A stretch of 64,000 nucleotides of DNA. Source: Eubacteriales bacterium (GTDB taxonomy: Bacteria; Bacillota; Clostridia; Tissierellales; GPF-1). The stretch covers positions 1-64,000 of the forward strand of contig DAOUQF010000002.1 in assembly GCA_030625815.1 (NCBI GenBank), in the 5' to 3' direction. Position 1 is the first letter of the stretch. Every line of letters begins with the position of its first letter. Below are positions 8,253 through 17,172 of this stretch, in pieces. Made by a program: the position numbers and the translations under genes. The notes beneath the pieces were generated by a model that was not told the origin of the DNA, searched no databases, and saw only the letters and a program-made list of their open reading frames with translations.

Positions 8253-8666
8253 ATGAAAGAAGTTCGAATTCAAATAAATGCGCAGCAAGAAACCGATGGT
8301 GAAGTCGATGAGATGGAATTTATCACGGAAGCGGAAATGTTTCAGGACGGAGAATGGACCTGCTATCGATATGAAGAGACGGAATTGATGGGGATGGCGG
8401 GAACTCGAACAACGGTAAAGGTTAAAGAGGGCAAAATTCTGATGATTCGCGAGGGTGAATTGTTGACTCAGATGGAGTTTGAAGCAGGAAAAACCTATCG
8501 TTCGAACTATCAAACCCCCTTTGGCGAATTGAGTTTGCAAATCGACACGCTTTCTCTTTCGTACTCTCTCGATCCGGAGGGGCATGGAAAGGTAGAAATT
8601 GCATATAAATTATCCATTGACGGCACCTTGCAGAGCGTTAATCGATTAGACATGGCGATCCATTAG
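8253..8666 (+). CDS. DUF1934 (YwiB-like) protein
   Basis: A 137-residue protein predicted to be mostly beta strands, matching DUF1934, a calycin-like beta-barrel family of unknown function (B. subtilis YwiB). Visible features: the opening VRIQINAQQETDGEVDEMEF, ETELMGMAGTRTTVKV, and YQTPFGELSLQI. It is last in the ispE-GntR-murI operon, nine bases after murI, with a TAGGAGG site. A terminator overlaps its 3' end. No function is assigned. Confidence 0.8.
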   Translation: MKEVRIQINAQQETDGEVDEMEFITEAEMFQDGEWTCYRYEETELMGMAGTRTTVKVKEGKILMIREGELLTQMEFEAGKTYRSNYQTPFGELSLQIDTLSLSYSLDPEGHGKVEIAYKLSIDGTLQSVNRLDMAIH

Positions 8667-8677
8667 GGTCGCTTTTT
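8655..8677 (+). terminator. Terminator of the ispE-murI operon
   Basis: Stem GCGATCC / GGGTCGC (one G-T pair) with an ATTA loop and five T; it overlaps the DUF1934 stop codon. Confidence 0.7.
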
Positions 8678-8693
8678 GGCATTTTATGCTTTA

Positions 8694-8737
8694 TTTGGAA
8701 GAATTTAAGTGATTTTATCAAAAAGACCAGGTATACT
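8694..8737 (+). promoter_or_regulatory. Phased repeats and -10 of prepilin gene A
   Basis: 11-base-phased elements TTTGGAA (8694), TTAAGTG (8705) and TATCAAA (8716) occupy the place of a -35 box, followed by TATACT at 8732-8737. The lack of a good -35 suggests activator dependence. Confidence 0.45.
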
Positions 8738-8808
8738 AGAGAGGGAGAGTTGTCAGAAAACTCCACTTCCATTAAGGAAGAAATGTATCAGCAAGGGGGA
8801 GCCATGCG

Positions 8809-10086
8809 GTGAAAAGAAAGTTGGGATTTACTTTAGTAGAATTATTGATCATTATTGGCCTGTTGGGTTCGATCATGGCGATCGCGGCGCCGAGTATTTT
8901 TAGCGCGGAGGGAAAGGCGAAGACGGAAGCCTGTCAGGCTCAGATGGATTTTATCGCAAACGGGTTTCAGGCCGAGCAATTCAGTTCCAACAGTCCATAT
9001 GCCTTTGTTGCCTTGGCGGATGGGGAGATCAAATTGAATGCCTATATCGCAAAGGCGATACATTCCAGTGAATATATCAATATAGGGTTTTCGGACCAGG
9101 TGGTTTGTCCATCGGATTCACCGACAGCCTATCGGTCCGAGATCAAGGATGATAAATTATACGTTTATTGTCCGACGCATGATGTGTATTCCCATGGATT
9201 CTTAACGCCGCGGCCGACAAGGACAGATCCAACGGAATATACGGCGTTGGATGGTTGGACAAGTGTGGACAACAACTGGATTGTTGGTGATCATGAGAGC
9301 TTTTTTGTTTTGCCGATCGAGAGTCAGTATTACCATATGGAGATCGGGTTCCGATTGGTATTGTATGATGATGGGAATGATGATGGGAACGACCCGATCT
9401 ATGAATATCAATATGACGATCCGGAGTGGTATTTGGAAATTCCGACCAATTATTATCCAGTTACTGAGCTCCCGAACGGCACCACATCACGGCCGGAAGG
9501 ATATGATTTGGCAACCTATAATGCGACGAATCAGGATCTGGCATTTGCATTGGCCATTGATTTTCAAGAAACGGAGGGTGGTATCAATTTTAGTTCGAAT
9601 GCCCTTGAGTTGAAGAACGTGAATTCCAATGCTTTGGATAAGGTGAATCTTGATATTATGAAGGAATCTGAATTTGATCCTGACCTGACGATAAATAAAG
9701 TGCATCAGCGTGATTTGTTCGATGGTGAAACAGATTGGCTGATCATCGACATTGTTCCGAAAACTGAAACGATGAAAACGATGGTGGTGCATATGCTGGA
9801 TGCGGATAACAATTTCCAACAATTGTTTGAAACGGATGTTCCAGTAGCGGATGTTTCGATTGGAGATGTAAAATTCGCTTTTTTCATGGGGAAACGTTCA
9901 GAGTCTATCGATCCGAAATTGAAAAACGGGATCTATTATGCGGATGCGTTTCCAACACCGGTGCAGGTGAATATGCAACATTGGAATATCGACTATGATG
10001 CGGATCATGAAGCAAGCGGAAAGCCGTACTCCTATTGGTATGATAATCCGATAAATTATACGGGATTTGATTCGTATTTGCCGTAA
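8809..10086 (+). CDS. Large type IV prepilin-like protein A
   Basis: 425 residues beginning with a short basic leader and a class III prepilin site (KRKLG/FTLVELL, with Glu at mature position 5), then a hydrophobic helix. After the helix comes AQMDFIANGFQ, shared by the whole family here, and a large C-terminal region unrelated to ordinary pilins, with SVDNNWIVGDHESFF and acidic DDG-rich loops. Three cysteines are shared with protein B. The start is GTG 8809 with an AGGGGGAG site. It should be cut by prepilin peptidase and built into, or tip, a pilus or type II-like pseudopilus. No assembly genes are in the window. It is nearly twice the length of usual pseudopilins. Confidence 0.8.
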   Translation: MKRKLGFTLVELLIIIGLLGSIMAIAAPSIFSAEGKAKTEACQAQMDFIANGFQAEQFSSNSPYAFVALADGEIKLNAYIAKAIHSSEYINIGFSDQVVCPSDSPTAYRSEIKDDKLYVYCPTHDVYSHGFLTPRPTRTDPTEYTALDGWTSVDNNWIVGDHESFFVLPIESQYYHMEIGFRLVLYDDGNDDGNDPIYEYQYDDPEWYLEIPTNYYPVTELPNGTTSRPEGYDLATYNATNQDLAFALAIDFQETEGGINFSSNALELKNVNSNALDKVNLDIMKESEFDPDLTINKVHQRDLFDGETDWLIIDIVPKTETMKTMVVHMLDADNNFQQLFETDVPVADVSIGDVKFAFFMGKRSESIDPKLKNGIYYADAFPTPVQVNMQHWNIDYDADHEASGKPYSYWYDNPINYTGFDSYLP

Positions 10087-10093
10087 GAGAGAG

Positions 10094-10125
10094 GAGCCGA
10101 GCAGAATTTTTGCTCGGTTCTTTGT
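10094..10125 (+). terminator. Terminator of prepilin gene A
   Basis: Ten-bp stem GAGCCGAGCA / TGCTCGGTTC (loop GAATTTT) followed by TTTGTGTTT. Confidence 0.75.
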
Positions 10126-10147
10126 GTTTATCCTTGTTTTTTTAATT

Positions 10148-10193
10148 TTTTCAAATAGTTAATAGTTGTTTGTAAAGAAATCAAGGGTATAAA
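10148..10193 (+). promoter_or_regulatory. Promoter region of prepilin gene B
   Basis: TTGTTT (10166-10171), 16-base spacer and TATAAA (10188-10193). The 11-base-phased elements TTTTCAA (10148), TTAATAG (10159) and TTGTAAA (10170) overlap the -35. Confidence 0.5.
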
Positions 10194-10227
10194 TAAATGA
10201 AGAATCGAAAAAGAAGGAGGAGGGGAG

Positions 10228-11556
10228 ATGAAACTCCGGAAAAGTGTTGGATTCACCTTAATTGAAGTATTGCTGATTATTGGCTTGTTGGGATCGATTA
10301 CTGCAATCGCCGCCCCGAATATGCTTGGCGTGAAGGATAATGCCGAAGAAGAGGCCTGCCAAGATCAAATGGACTTTCTTTTAAATGGCTTTCAGATGGA
10401 ACAACTCTATTCAGATAGTCCATATGCCTATGCCGAGTTGTCGGGAGACGGGGATGTTAAGCTGGACGCGTATATAGATTTGGCCATCAACCCTGCAACT
10501 TCTGATCAGGTGGGATTCCCGGATCATGTCGCTTGTCCATCGGGAGACACGCAGTACGAAGCGCAGATACAAGGGGACCGATTGTATGTTTATTGCCCGG
10601 TGCATGATGTCTTATCCCATGCATCATTAGGTCCGCGTCCATTGAAGACGGATCCGACGGTTTATGATACCGGAGATGGCTGGACCAGCACAGACAACAA
10701 TTGGATTATTGGCGACCATGAAAGCTTCTTTGTATTGCCATTGGAAGACGAGTATTATCATACGGAGATTGGCTTTAGATTTGTGTTGTACGATGACGGT
10801 GTGAACGTAGAGGGAAAGGATCCGGTGGACGGTAGGCCATATCCGGATGAGGATCCTTCATATGAGTATCAATATGATGATCCCGATTGGTTTTGGAAGA
10901 TTCCAGTGAAGGAAGATGTTCCTGCAGGGTCGGACAGTTACTATAGTGTAACGGTGATTGAACGTGCCGGAGATCCAGACCGGCCAGCGGGGTATGACTT
11001 ATCGACGTATAATCCAACCAATGAGGAGCTGACCTTCTCGGTAATCATTGATTACCAGGAAAGCGGTGAAGAATTGGCATTTACCTCCAATGCCTTGGAG
11101 ATCAAGAATGTGAACTCCAACGCACAATTGGACATGGATCTGGATTTGGTGAAACAATCCGTTTTTAGTCCCGATGATACAACCCATGCGGATCACGAGC
11201 GGGATTTGTTTGACGATATATCAGATTGGATGATTGTCGATGTGGTACCGTATTCGGACACGCACAAACTCATGTACATTCATATGCTAGACAAGGATGG
11301 GGTTTTCCGGAATGTCTTTGGCGGAGCGGTAGAAGTGCCTGTTGCAAGCGAGGAGATGGGGGATGTTAAATTTGCATTCTTCGTCGGGAAACGAGCGATT
11401 GTCAAGGATAAGAAACTTATTAATGGCTTGTATTATCCGGATGCATATCCTACACCTGTTCAGGTTTATATTACGAATTGGTTTACGGATTCTCAGGCAG
11501 ATTATGAATCCTGGTATTCAACTGAATATGCAGGCTATACAGATCATTTAAATTAA
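10228..11556 (+). CDS. Large type IV prepilin-like protein B
   Basis: A 442-residue close paralogue of protein A along its whole length: leader KLRKSVG/FTLIEVLL, then DQMDFLLNGFQ, the STDNNWIIGDHESFF block, EIGFRFVLYDDG, and GDVKFAFFVGKR near the end. The C-terminal region looks like a beta sandwich that might bind a ligand or surface; this is inference. ATG 10228 has a GGAGGAGGGGAG site. It is a single-gene transcript with its own promoter and terminator. The two copies differ by insertions in the acidic loops, consistent with duplication followed by divergence. Confidence 0.8.
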   Translation: MKLRKSVGFTLIEVLLIIGLLGSITAIAAPNMLGVKDNAEEEACQDQMDFLLNGFQMEQLYSDSPYAYAELSGDGDVKLDAYIDLAINPATSDQVGFPDHVACPSGDTQYEAQIQGDRLYVYCPVHDVLSHASLGPRPLKTDPTVYDTGDGWTSTDNNWIIGDHESFFVLPLEDEYYHTEIGFRFVLYDDGVNVEGKDPVDGRPYPDEDPSYEYQYDDPDWFWKIPVKEDVPAGSDSYYSVTVIERAGDPDRPAGYDLSTYNPTNEELTFSVIIDYQESGEELAFTSNALEIKNVNSNAQLDMDLDLVKQSVFSPDDTTHADHERDLFDDISDWMIVDVVPYSDTHKLMYIHMLDKDGVFRNVFGGAVEVPVASEEMGDVKFAFFVGKRAIVKDKKLINGLYYPDAYPTPVQVYITNWFTDSQADYESWYSTEYAGYTDHLN

Positions 11557-11565
11557 GTAAGATGA

Positions 11566-11597
11566 AAAACCGAACGCGAGCCGTTCGGTTTTTTTAT
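11566..11597 (+). terminator. Terminator of prepilin gene B
   Basis: Nine-bp stem AACCGAACG / CGTTCGGTT (11568-11576 and 11582-11590) followed by a T-run. Confidence 0.9.
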
Positions 11598-11608
11598 GCA
11601 GTGATGAA

Positions 11609-11665
11609 TTTTAAGATCTTTTTAAGGCGGAATTTCCAGACAGAGAAAAGCCCTTCCTTTATAAT
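11609..11665 (+). promoter_or_regulatory. Phased repeats and promoter of prepilin gene C
   Basis: Two near-identical 11-base units with core TTTTAAG start at 11609 and 11620, directly upstream of the -35 position; a perfect TATAAT lies at 11660-11665. Confidence 0.55.
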
Positions 11666-11684
11666 GCGGAGTACGGAGGGTACG

Positions 11685-14120
11685 ATGAAAAAGACATTAG
11701 GATTTACACTAATTGAATTGATATTGATTTTGGGTTTGCTAACAACAATAGGTGCCATGGCGGCACCGCAATTTACGGCGGTTTTCGACCATAGCAAAGA
11801 CGATGCGGATGTGGCGCAGATGGATTTGATCATGGCGGCCTTTCAGCTGCAGCAAGCATCTTTCTGCGAAGGCCATGAGGGAGACTATGACCTGATGAAG
11901 GCGGACAATCTTGTTGCAGTGAAAGATAAAAAGGGCACATTGATTGAAACCTATGTAGATCCGCAAAAGGCGAAGGAGACACTGCAAAGTTTCTTGAATG
12001 CCGTGGTGAATCCGGGAAGTGCAGCATATATGGAGGGCGCGCAGTGCGTGAATTCCGGGCAGACACAAAAGGAGGGAGAAACGGTATTCCTCGCTAAGGT
12101 GGATGAGAAGAAGCGGGTCTTATGGATTGTTTGCCGAGAGGATCAAAACCAGTCGAGCATTCGGTTGAAGATCCCGGGGACGGATACCATTTCTTATGTG
12201 TACTCTGACAAGGAGTTAGAAAATGGGACCTGGCTTATAGTGGGGGATGATGATCGCTTGCGGATCGATTACGTTGAAGATTATTTGAAAAAAGACAAAT
12301 CTTTTTTTGATAAATTCAATGACAAGCTTAAGCAAAATACGCCATACCAATACAAGACAACCTTTCTGATTGAGACGGAGATGGTTGAGGAAACAAGTAA
12401 ACCTACACTAGGGGAAAATATCGTATTTAATGAGGAGTGGATTGTTTGGGCGCCGCAAGACCTAAATGGGATTGCGCATACAGGCATGAAGAAAGGCACT
12501 GTGCCTCCTGGGATTGAAGTGGAGTATCGCTTTGACGGGGGAGAGAAAAAACGTTTGAATTTTGAAAGGATTTCTTTGAAGGTGTTGCCAAATGGGAAAA
12601 GCAAGCCAATTGAATTTTGGTTTAGCAAAGAAGGAGAAAAGACCCTTCACCGAAAATATGACTTGGATATCTCTAGGTGGTTTTTGGAAATGCAAACTGC
12701 AGAAGAAGGATATGTCAAATGCAAAGACAATAAGAACCCTCATATCTTCCATTATCTCCATTCTGGACCGGATGGATATATTGATGACGGGAGTTCTGGT
12801 TCATCGGGTGAAGGAGAAACGATTGACTATCCGAAAGAGGCATTTGTTGCGGGTTTCATTTTCAACTGCGTGAATGATAATAGTTATGATTTTCTCGCTT
12901 TTGAGCAAAATGACCAGCATGAAACTGAGCTTCGATATTATAAAATGCCAAGCGATGCGAATGCGCAAAAAGCGGGCCAACTCATAAGTGTTTTAAAAGA
13001 TTTTTCGTACAACAAAGCATATACGATGGATCTGATTATCGAAAAAGGAGAAACGACAATTACCTTGTCGGATGGTTTGCTTAATCAGGTGCGCGTAGAG
13101 ACGGGCAATGACTTGCATCCCGCAATCGGTTATTACATGTCGGAAGGAAAGTCGCTTCGTCATGGGGAAAAAGCTGTGGCGGAAGTTGGAGATTTGTTGC
13201 CCGTCATGAAAAGCAAATTAAAGTTGATGGGTAGGCCAATCTTTGGAACAAGTGATTCTGAGAATTCATCCGGAACGGAATTCGTGGAACTCAGGATTCA
13301 AGAAATCTCGCCGAGAGGACCGACGAATCTTGTGCATGTCGAAATCACTTCGAATCTTACGAATGGTGAGAGGGGGATTTTGAACTGGAAAATAGGGAAT
13401 TCGACTGGCCATGGAACATATCCTGCAACAAGTATCGTTCCGGTGAATAAGAATGGAAAGTTGGCGCTCACTTTATTTGCAAACAATCAACTGGTGAAAG
13501 TGGAGACGGAAATTAGGAACTGGATCGCACCGATTGAGATTCAGGCCGCCTATGAGGTGCTGGACAATGGGAAATATCGATTTGCTATTGGAAATTTCGA
13601 AGAGATTGAAGCGGAAATCGCGAGTGCCAATCCAGAGGATGTGGATTATGTAATCGAATTGCTGTCTACAAACAGGAAAAAATTTGTAGATACAAAGAAG
13701 GGATTGAATCGTTCAAGCTTTTCAATTTTGCCGGGGAAAATCGATCCTGACAATATGGGTATTGTGATTAGGACGGCGGAAGGCGAAGAAATTGGGCGAA
13801 AGGCAATTCCGTTCAAAAGCACGATCCCGGAACCAACGGAACCGAGTATACCAAGTAAACCAATTGTGGAACAAACCTTGATGTTTAAAGGGGCACGCCT
13901 TGATATTCAGGTGGACGAAGGCACCTATATTCATATTGAAAGGAAATATATTTACAAGTATAAAGGGTGGAAAACTGCAATCGAAAGCTATGATATTGAA
14001 AAAAACAAATATCAATTCAAAGTATCGACACGAAACGCTACAAAGTCGGTGGAGATCTGGGCGTATCGCGAGGATGGAGACACTCGAATTTACAGCGAAC
14101 CGATAGTATTCAAGTATTAG
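11685..14120 (+). CDS. Very large type IV prepilin-like protein C
   Basis: 811 residues: leader MKKTLG/FTLIELIL with Glu5, a hydrophobic helix, the family block DVAQMDLIMAAFQLQQ, then a long multi-domain exterior. The central part (AGFIFNCVNDNSYDFLAFE) resembles concanavalin-like laminarin/lectin folds, and the final third has two Ig-like stretches around a proline-rich linker (PEPTEPSIPSKP). The frame is open to 11562, but that stretch lies in the previous gene's terminator and promoter; ATG 11685 with a GGAGGG site is the start. Most likely a surface-exposed pilus-associated adhesin or binding subunit; target unknown. Confidence 0.75.
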   Translation: MKKTLGFTLIELILILGLLTTIGAMAAPQFTAVFDHSKDDADVAQMDLIMAAFQLQQASFCEGHEGDYDLMKADNLVAVKDKKGTLIETYVDPQKAKETLQSFLNAVVNPGSAAYMEGAQCVNSGQTQKEGETVFLAKVDEKKRVLWIVCREDQNQSSIRLKIPGTDTISYVYSDKELENGTWLIVGDDDRLRIDYVEDYLKKDKSFFDKFNDKLKQNTPYQYKTTFLIETEMVEETSKPTLGENIVFNEEWIVWAPQDLNGIAHTGMKKGTVPPGIEVEYRFDGGEKKRLNFERISLKVLPNGKSKPIEFWFSKEGEKTLHRKYDLDISRWFLEMQTAEEGYVKCKDNKNPHIFHYLHSGPDGYIDDGSSGSSGEGETIDYPKEAFVAGFIFNCVNDNSYDFLAFEQNDQHETELRYYKMPSDANAQKAGQLISVLKDFSYNKAYTMDLIIEKGETTITLSDGLLNQVRVETGNDLHPAIGYYMSEGKSLRHGEKAVAEVGDLLPVMKSKLKLMGRPIFGTSDSENSSGTEFVELRIQEISPRGPTNLVHVEITSNLTNGERGILNWKIGNSTGHGTYPATSIVPVNKNGKLALTLFANNQLVKVETEIRNWIAPIEIQAAYEVLDNGKYRFAIGNFEEIEAEIASANPEDVDYVIELLSTNRKKFVDTKKGLNRSSFSILPGKIDPDNMGIVIRTAEGEEIGRKAIPFKSTIPEPTEPSIPSKPIVEQTLMFKGARLDIQVDEGTYIHIERKYIYKYKGWKTAIESYDIEKNKYQFKVSTRNATKSVEIWAYREDGDTRIYSEPIVFKY

Positions 14121-14134
14121 CAGGCAGAGAGGAA

Positions 14135-14159
14135 GGGGAGTCGATTGACTCCCTTTTTT
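14135..14159 (+). terminator. Terminator of prepilin gene C
   Basis: Stem GGGAGTC / GACTCCC (14136-14142 and 14147-14153), GATT loop, six T. Confidence 0.85.
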
Positions 14160-14183
14160 CGTTAGGTTTGATTTTGGGATTGA

Positions 14184-14216
14184 TTAAAATGATTTTAAGA
14201 TAATTTTAAGAAACAT
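14184..14216 (+). promoter_or_regulatory. Three phased direct repeats upstream of prepilin gene D
   Basis: TTAAAAT (14184), TTAAGAT (14195) and TTAAGAA (14206) are spaced exactly 11 bases. A possible -10 (TATGCT) follows at 14242. The transcript leader then holds two alternative hairpins (about 14262-14289). Confidence 0.6.
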
Positions 14217-14332
14217 TACGGTTGGAAGGATTGAAATTTGTTATGCTGAAGGATAAGAGAGAATAAATGGAAAACTCATTTATTTCCATCTGGCCATACA
14301 TTTGTTTACTCATCAGAGGGGAGTGTTTAAAT

Positions 14333-16555
14333 ATGAGCAGGAGAATGCTAGAGAAGATTAAAGAGAGAATGGGATTTACCTTGATTGAGCTTATGGTGGT
14401 GTTGGCGTTATTGGGTTCTGCAACAGCTCTGGCAGCGCCGAATGTGATGGATGCGTTTGATGGAAGCAAAGACAAGGCAGATGCTGCTCAAATGGATTTT
14501 CTTTTAAATGCTTTTCAGATGAGGCAGGCTCCCTTTTATGATTCCCATACGAATGCTTATGACATGTTGAATCCCGCTTATGCCAATGCTGATGGCACGC
14601 AGGATGCAGAGCAAGCATTGAATCTTTTTCTGGCGGATGTACAGGATGCTTCCAGTGATGTATATATTGAAGGCGTACAATGTGTGACGAAGGAACAGGC
14701 GAAAATGAATGATGGAACGCCGGTTTTTCAAGCGGAATCCAGCGATGAGATGCTTTGGATCTCTTGCAAAATGGACGGAAATCGATCCAATGCAGAGATT
14801 CGAATTCCGGGCACCAATCAGATTGCATATGAATACTCGGCCGGCGAGGGGATTCGCTGGGGTGATTCTTTGCTCTATATTGGTGATTATGAAAATCTGG
14901 AATCGCGATTTGTAGCCGATACCTGTATGGATTATCAGTTGGAAGCAGGATTTCATTTAGACAACCAAGTTCACCAAAATGGCGATCATAAAAGCCATAT
15001 GGGATTGATTTTCAATTATATAGATGATCAAAACTTTTGTTTGATTGATTTGCAACTGAAAAATGGAACGAAACAAATGAATGTGTATCAAGTTGTGAAT
15101 GGGTCTTGGAGTGAATTGGATAAGAATATCGGCATTGGCCAAGATTATAATTTGCCGGGAAACAGGGATTATACGAATAACATAGAGTTTCATACAAGAA
15201 TGACGGTATGGAATAGTGTGTCCGGGATCAGCAAGGTTAAAGTTGAGATGGCTCAAATAGGTGTAGACGGCGGGAATTACGATGAAGTATTTACGAGAAG
15301 TTACTCGATTGCCGACAGTGAAAAATCAAGCCAGTATGCTTTCTATATTGGGGAACCGGCAGGAAATCAGTTAAAAGAAGATGGTGTAATCATCGGGTAT
15401 AAGGATCAAAATGAGTCTATAGATCCAGACGATCCCGCCACGTATGAATATGAAGATGTTCAGATTCAATTGTTGTCGTATCCAACTTTTCTCTGCGCGA
15501 ATGAAGATGGATCCTACGATGAAGGCGGTTCGTCGGGGGATGAAACGAGTATAACGATAACAGAACCGGATTTTTATTCGAATTATGTGGCAGCGCATTC
15601 CACGCCGAGTGTGGATGTGAGTAATGAAGAGAAGTTTCAATATCAGTTTTATAAAAATGGAAGCTGGCAAAGCGATTGGGATGATTCTGGCGATTTTACT
15701 GCTGGCGTAGATAAGGATAAAGTTAGAATTCGGGTTTTGCGATCAACCAGTGTGGCGGCAGGCCCAGCAGAATTCGAAAAAGGGAGTGCCGGTGCTGATT
15801 TTGGAATTCCAAGTTTCACATACAATTACAATAACGATAATACTCCGATAACAATTATGGGTACAGAAAACTCGATTGAATATCTTTGGATTGATGGAAT
15901 TTCAAATGATACGCAGCCTGGGGACGGCGAAAATGGCACAGAGTCTGGAATGAATCAAATTTCTCCGTCTGGATTAGGATCGAAAACCGGTTGGTTGTGG
16001 GCGCGGGAATATGACTCGGATGGTCATGGCAGTTGGGTTGAGACGCCTTGGGTTGGAAGTGATGAATTTGATGATCCGGGTTTGACTGGAATATTGACCG
16101 GTGAAGGCTATAAGGTTATTTGCAATATCAGTTTCTCGGGCATGATTCTCGAATACTTGGGTGGTTCGAATTCGGCTTGGGGTACAAATTCACCAATTAT
16201 TCCATTGGGAACTGAAACAGTTCGCGCCCGTGTGAAGTACAATGGCACACAGGTGAGCTATGAAATTCAAAATAGTGATTTTAATGTGCCGGAAGAGCCA
16301 GAATCAGATCCGTTTAGCGTTGAAGTCATTGTGAGATACCAGAATAGCAATTTTTCAAAGGTGACCTTTACACCAACAGATAATTGCGTTATAGAATATC
16401 AAACGGATAAAAGTTTTTGGCAAACAGCGCGGCAAAAGTCGGAAATTACACTGATAAGGAAGTCGAGTTGGATAGAAGTCAAAGTAACTTATGACGGCAT
16501 TGAAAAAACACTAATGATTAATAATTTGAATTCGAACACTTATACAATTGAGTAG
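14333..16555 (+). CDS. Very large type IV prepilin-like protein D
   Basis: 740 residues. A longer 14-residue leader (MSRRMLEKIKERMG) precedes FTLIELMVVLALLG, then DAAQMDFLLNAFQMRQ. The middle region (GLIFNYIDDQNFCLIDLQ) has the pattern of concanavalin-like/LamG-type beta sandwiches, followed by Ig-like C-terminal parts separated by Gly/Ser/Asp-rich linkers. Start ATG 14333 is preceded by AGAGGGGAGTG; the open frame upstream from 14267 has no ribosome-binding site. It is the closest relative of the decayed copy that follows. Probably a pilus-borne binding subunit; the ligand is unknown. Confidence 0.77.
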   Translation: MSRRMLEKIKERMGFTLIELMVVLALLGSATALAAPNVMDAFDGSKDKADAAQMDFLLNAFQMRQAPFYDSHTNAYDMLNPAYANADGTQDAEQALNLFLADVQDASSDVYIEGVQCVTKEQAKMNDGTPVFQAESSDEMLWISCKMDGNRSNAEIRIPGTNQIAYEYSAGEGIRWGDSLLYIGDYENLESRFVADTCMDYQLEAGFHLDNQVHQNGDHKSHMGLIFNYIDDQNFCLIDLQLKNGTKQMNVYQVVNGSWSELDKNIGIGQDYNLPGNRDYTNNIEFHTRMTVWNSVSGISKVKVEMAQIGVDGGNYDEVFTRSYSIADSEKSSQYAFYIGEPAGNQLKEDGVIIGYKDQNESIDPDDPATYEYEDVQIQLLSYPTFLCANEDGSYDEGGSSGDETSITITEPDFYSNYVAAHSTPSVDVSNEEKFQYQFYKNGSWQSDWDDSGDFTAGVDKDKVRIRVLRSTSVAAGPAEFEKGSAGADFGIPSFTYNYNNDNTPITIMGTENSIEYLWIDGISNDTQPGDGENGTESGMNQISPSGLGSKTGWLWAREYDSDGHGSWVETPWVGSDEFDDPGLTGILTGEGYKVICNISFSGMILEYLGGSNSAWGTNSPIIPLGTETVRARVKYNGTQVSYEIQNSDFNVPEEPESDPFSVEVIVRYQNSNFSKVTFTPTDNCVIEYQTDKSFWQTARQKSEITLIRKSSWIEVKVTYDGIEKTLMINNLNSNTYTIE

Positions 16556-16580
16556 AAGCCCTCTGGGCTTCTTTTTTTTG
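16553..16580 (+). terminator. Terminator of prepilin gene D
   Basis: Stem AGAAGCCC / GGGCTTCT with a TCT loop and a run of eight T. Confidence 0.9.
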
Positions 16581-16598
16581 TAAGAAACCGAAAAATGG

Positions 16599-16631
16599 TT
16601 TAAGAACTTTTCAAGCCTCTTTTGGTAATTG
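16599..16631 (+). promoter_or_regulatory. Phased repeats upstream of the decayed prepilin gene
   Basis: TTTAAGA (16599), TTCAAGC (16610) and TTTGGTA (16621), spaced 11 bases, keep the arrangement seen before intact prepilin genes although the gene itself is broken. Confidence 0.45.
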
Positions 16632-16652
16632 CACGATAGGAGGAAGCTTGGT

Positions 16653-17162
16653 ATGAAGATGAATAGAGGTGGATTCACGTTCGCTACTGTTACTACACTA
16701 GTAGTTCTGAATTTCACATCACCTAGGGCGATACCCTTTTGTATATTGGAGACCGTGGGAATATGGAATCTTATTTTTGAGGGGTGACCTGCAACAATTA
16801 CGGGATGGAGACAGAGCTTTATTATGACAACCATGTACATTAAGAGCAAGATCATAAAAGTTTGATGCCTGTGAAGTGAATGACGGGAATTAGACAGAAG
16901 TTATAAAGGGTAAAAATCGCCAAATGATTTTAATCCATCGGGCAATGGTGATTTTGCAGAAAACATCGATTACGAAACAAAAATTTAAGTGGACAATGCG
17001 CTACCGGTGCAATTGGATGCCTATGAGACTAGTGGCAAGGTTATTGTAATTTAGCATGGAAAGAACGAATCAATTGTTTTGAGGGTGCACGATGAAGAAA
17101 ATCAATTGAATGCGAATGTGCCGAATCCACTGGTCTTTTTGGAAGGCGAAGCCATATATTAG
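16653..17162 (+). pseudogene. Decayed fifth prepilin-like gene
   Basis: A ribosome-binding site (AGGAGG) and an ATG open a frame MKMNRGGFTF that resembles a prepilin leader, but the conserved Glu5 is lost. The reading frames then break. In one frame 16727 onward reads GDTLLYIGDRGNMESYF, then after stops NYGMETELYYDNHVH and EQDHKSLM, matching GDSLLYIGDYENLESRF and LDNQVHQNGDHKSHM of protein D. Further on GNGDFAENIDYETKI matches its GNRDYTNNIEFHTRM. Large internal deletions and several stop codons are visible. The region looks non-coding otherwise. Confidence 0.8.
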
Positions 17163-17172
17163 TGTGGAAAAT

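Noticed and set aside
11562-11684. Upstream start of prepilin C
   Set aside because: The first codons lie in the terminator of prepilin B, and a prepilin leader must be short; ATG 11685 has its own ribosome-binding site.
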